Source: Deinococcus sp.
Lineage (GTDB): Bacteria > Deinococcota > Deinococci > Deinococcales > Deinococcaceae
NCBI GenBank assembly: GCA_018260375.1
Contig: JAGLBF010000141.1
Coordinates: forward strand, 1-5,753
DNA: 5,753 nucleotides
Reading direction: 5' to 3'
This document shows positions 5,571 to 5,753 of the stretch, piece by piece. Under the pieces are notes generated by a model, which was not told where the DNA came from, ran no database searches, and worked only from the letters and a program-made list of their open reading frames with translations. How positions within the stretch are numbered: the first letter of the stretch is position 1; every line of letters starts with the position of its first letter. Made by a program: the position numbers and the translations under genes.

Positions 5571-5602
5571 GGGCTTTCGGGGGGCTTTTTCGGGGGGGGC
5601 GG
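5571..5602 (+). other. G-tract block upstream of rplU promoter (possible G-quadruplex)
   Basis: The plus strand carries G runs of 3, 6 and 8 (the last at 5592-5599) separated by CTTTC and CTTTTTC, then CGG. It can supply four G3 tracts within about 30 nt, enough for a G-quadruplex in principle. It lies directly upstream of the rplU -35 position. The near-repeat GGGG-CTTT-CGGGG / GGGG-CTTTTT-CGGGG suggests slippage or duplication. Confidence 0.5.
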
Positions 5603-5652
5603 CACACACCAGCTTCTTAAGCTGGGACAGGTAGACACATTCCGTTACACGC

Positions 5653-5753
5653 CAGCACAGTCCTAGCAGTACAGTCCCGCCAGCGCAGTCCAACAGGCCG
5701 CAGTCCAACAGGCCGCAGTCCAACAGGCCGCAGTCCAACAGGCCGCAGTCCAA
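5653..5753. repeat. Two-tier tandem repeat array running off the right edge
   Basis: Four perfect copies of the 15-bp unit CAGTCCAACAGGCCG (5686-5745) plus a partial fifth (5746-5753) continue out of the window. Next to them lie two and a bit degenerate 14-bp units, CAGCACAGTCCTAG (5653-5666), CAGTACAGTCCCGC (5667-5680) and CAGCGCAGTCCAAC (5681-5694), sharing the CAGTCC core. A minus-strand frame through the repeats stays open to 5508 (Asp-Cys-Gly-Leu-Leu repeats), but all six frames of the unit are open and that frame runs through the rplU promoter, so I do not call a gene. Confidence 0.9.

Noticed and set aside
5183..5620. Plus-strand open frame of 145 codons
   Set aside because: It is antisense to rplU and its leader; the antisense of a well-recognised ribosomal protein explains it.
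5508..5753. Minus-strand open frame with Asp-Cys-Gly-Leu-Leu repeats
   Set aside because: Its length comes from the 15-bp repeat being open in every frame. The rest does not resemble a folded protein, and it runs through the rplU promoter. The part beyond the window cannot be judged.

Overview
The window reads as a housekeeping chromosomal segment from a Deinococcus-like bacterium (Deinococcota). The L21 and L27 proteins look very close to deinococcal versions as I remember them, base composition is moderately GC-rich, and every convincing gene lies on the minus strand. I ran no database search, so the genus is an inference. I see no phage, plasmid, CRISPR or defence genes and no transposase.

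Read in the direction of transcription (right to left), the window opens with a 15-bp minisatellite and a G-tract block. An extended -10 promoter and a GC-rich leader then precede rplU (L21) and rpmA (L27), which end at a strong intrinsic terminator. A 432-bp gap follows, holding that terminator, an imperfect inverted repeat and a cluster of TTGATA boxes. Next comes obgE, whose stop codon sits in a triplicated 16-bp unit that puts stops in all three frames. After 167 bp comes yqeK (HD-domain phosphohydrolase). It overlaps by 4 bp a LytR-CpsA-Psr (LCP) cell-envelope gene, which is followed by rsfS (ribosomal silencing factor). The left end holds a tRNA-Gln(UUG) gene with its own near-consensus promoter and a hairpin terminator.

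The theme is the large ribosomal subunit. L21 and L27 are 50S proteins, ObgE is a 50S-maturation and stress GTPase, and RsfS blocks 30S-50S joining by binding L14. YqeK-family enzymes hydrolyse the alarmone Ap4A, and the LCP protein most likely attaches glycopolymers to the envelope. The set resembles the widespread rplU-rpmA-obg-nadD-yqeK-rsfS cluster, but nadD is absent and an LCP gene lies between yqeK and rsfS. No clearly new system is visible. The points worth a second look are small-scale: the three-frame stop cassette, the repeats and G-tracts upstream of rplU, the boxes upstream of obgE, and non-canonical residues in the LCP and RsfS proteins.
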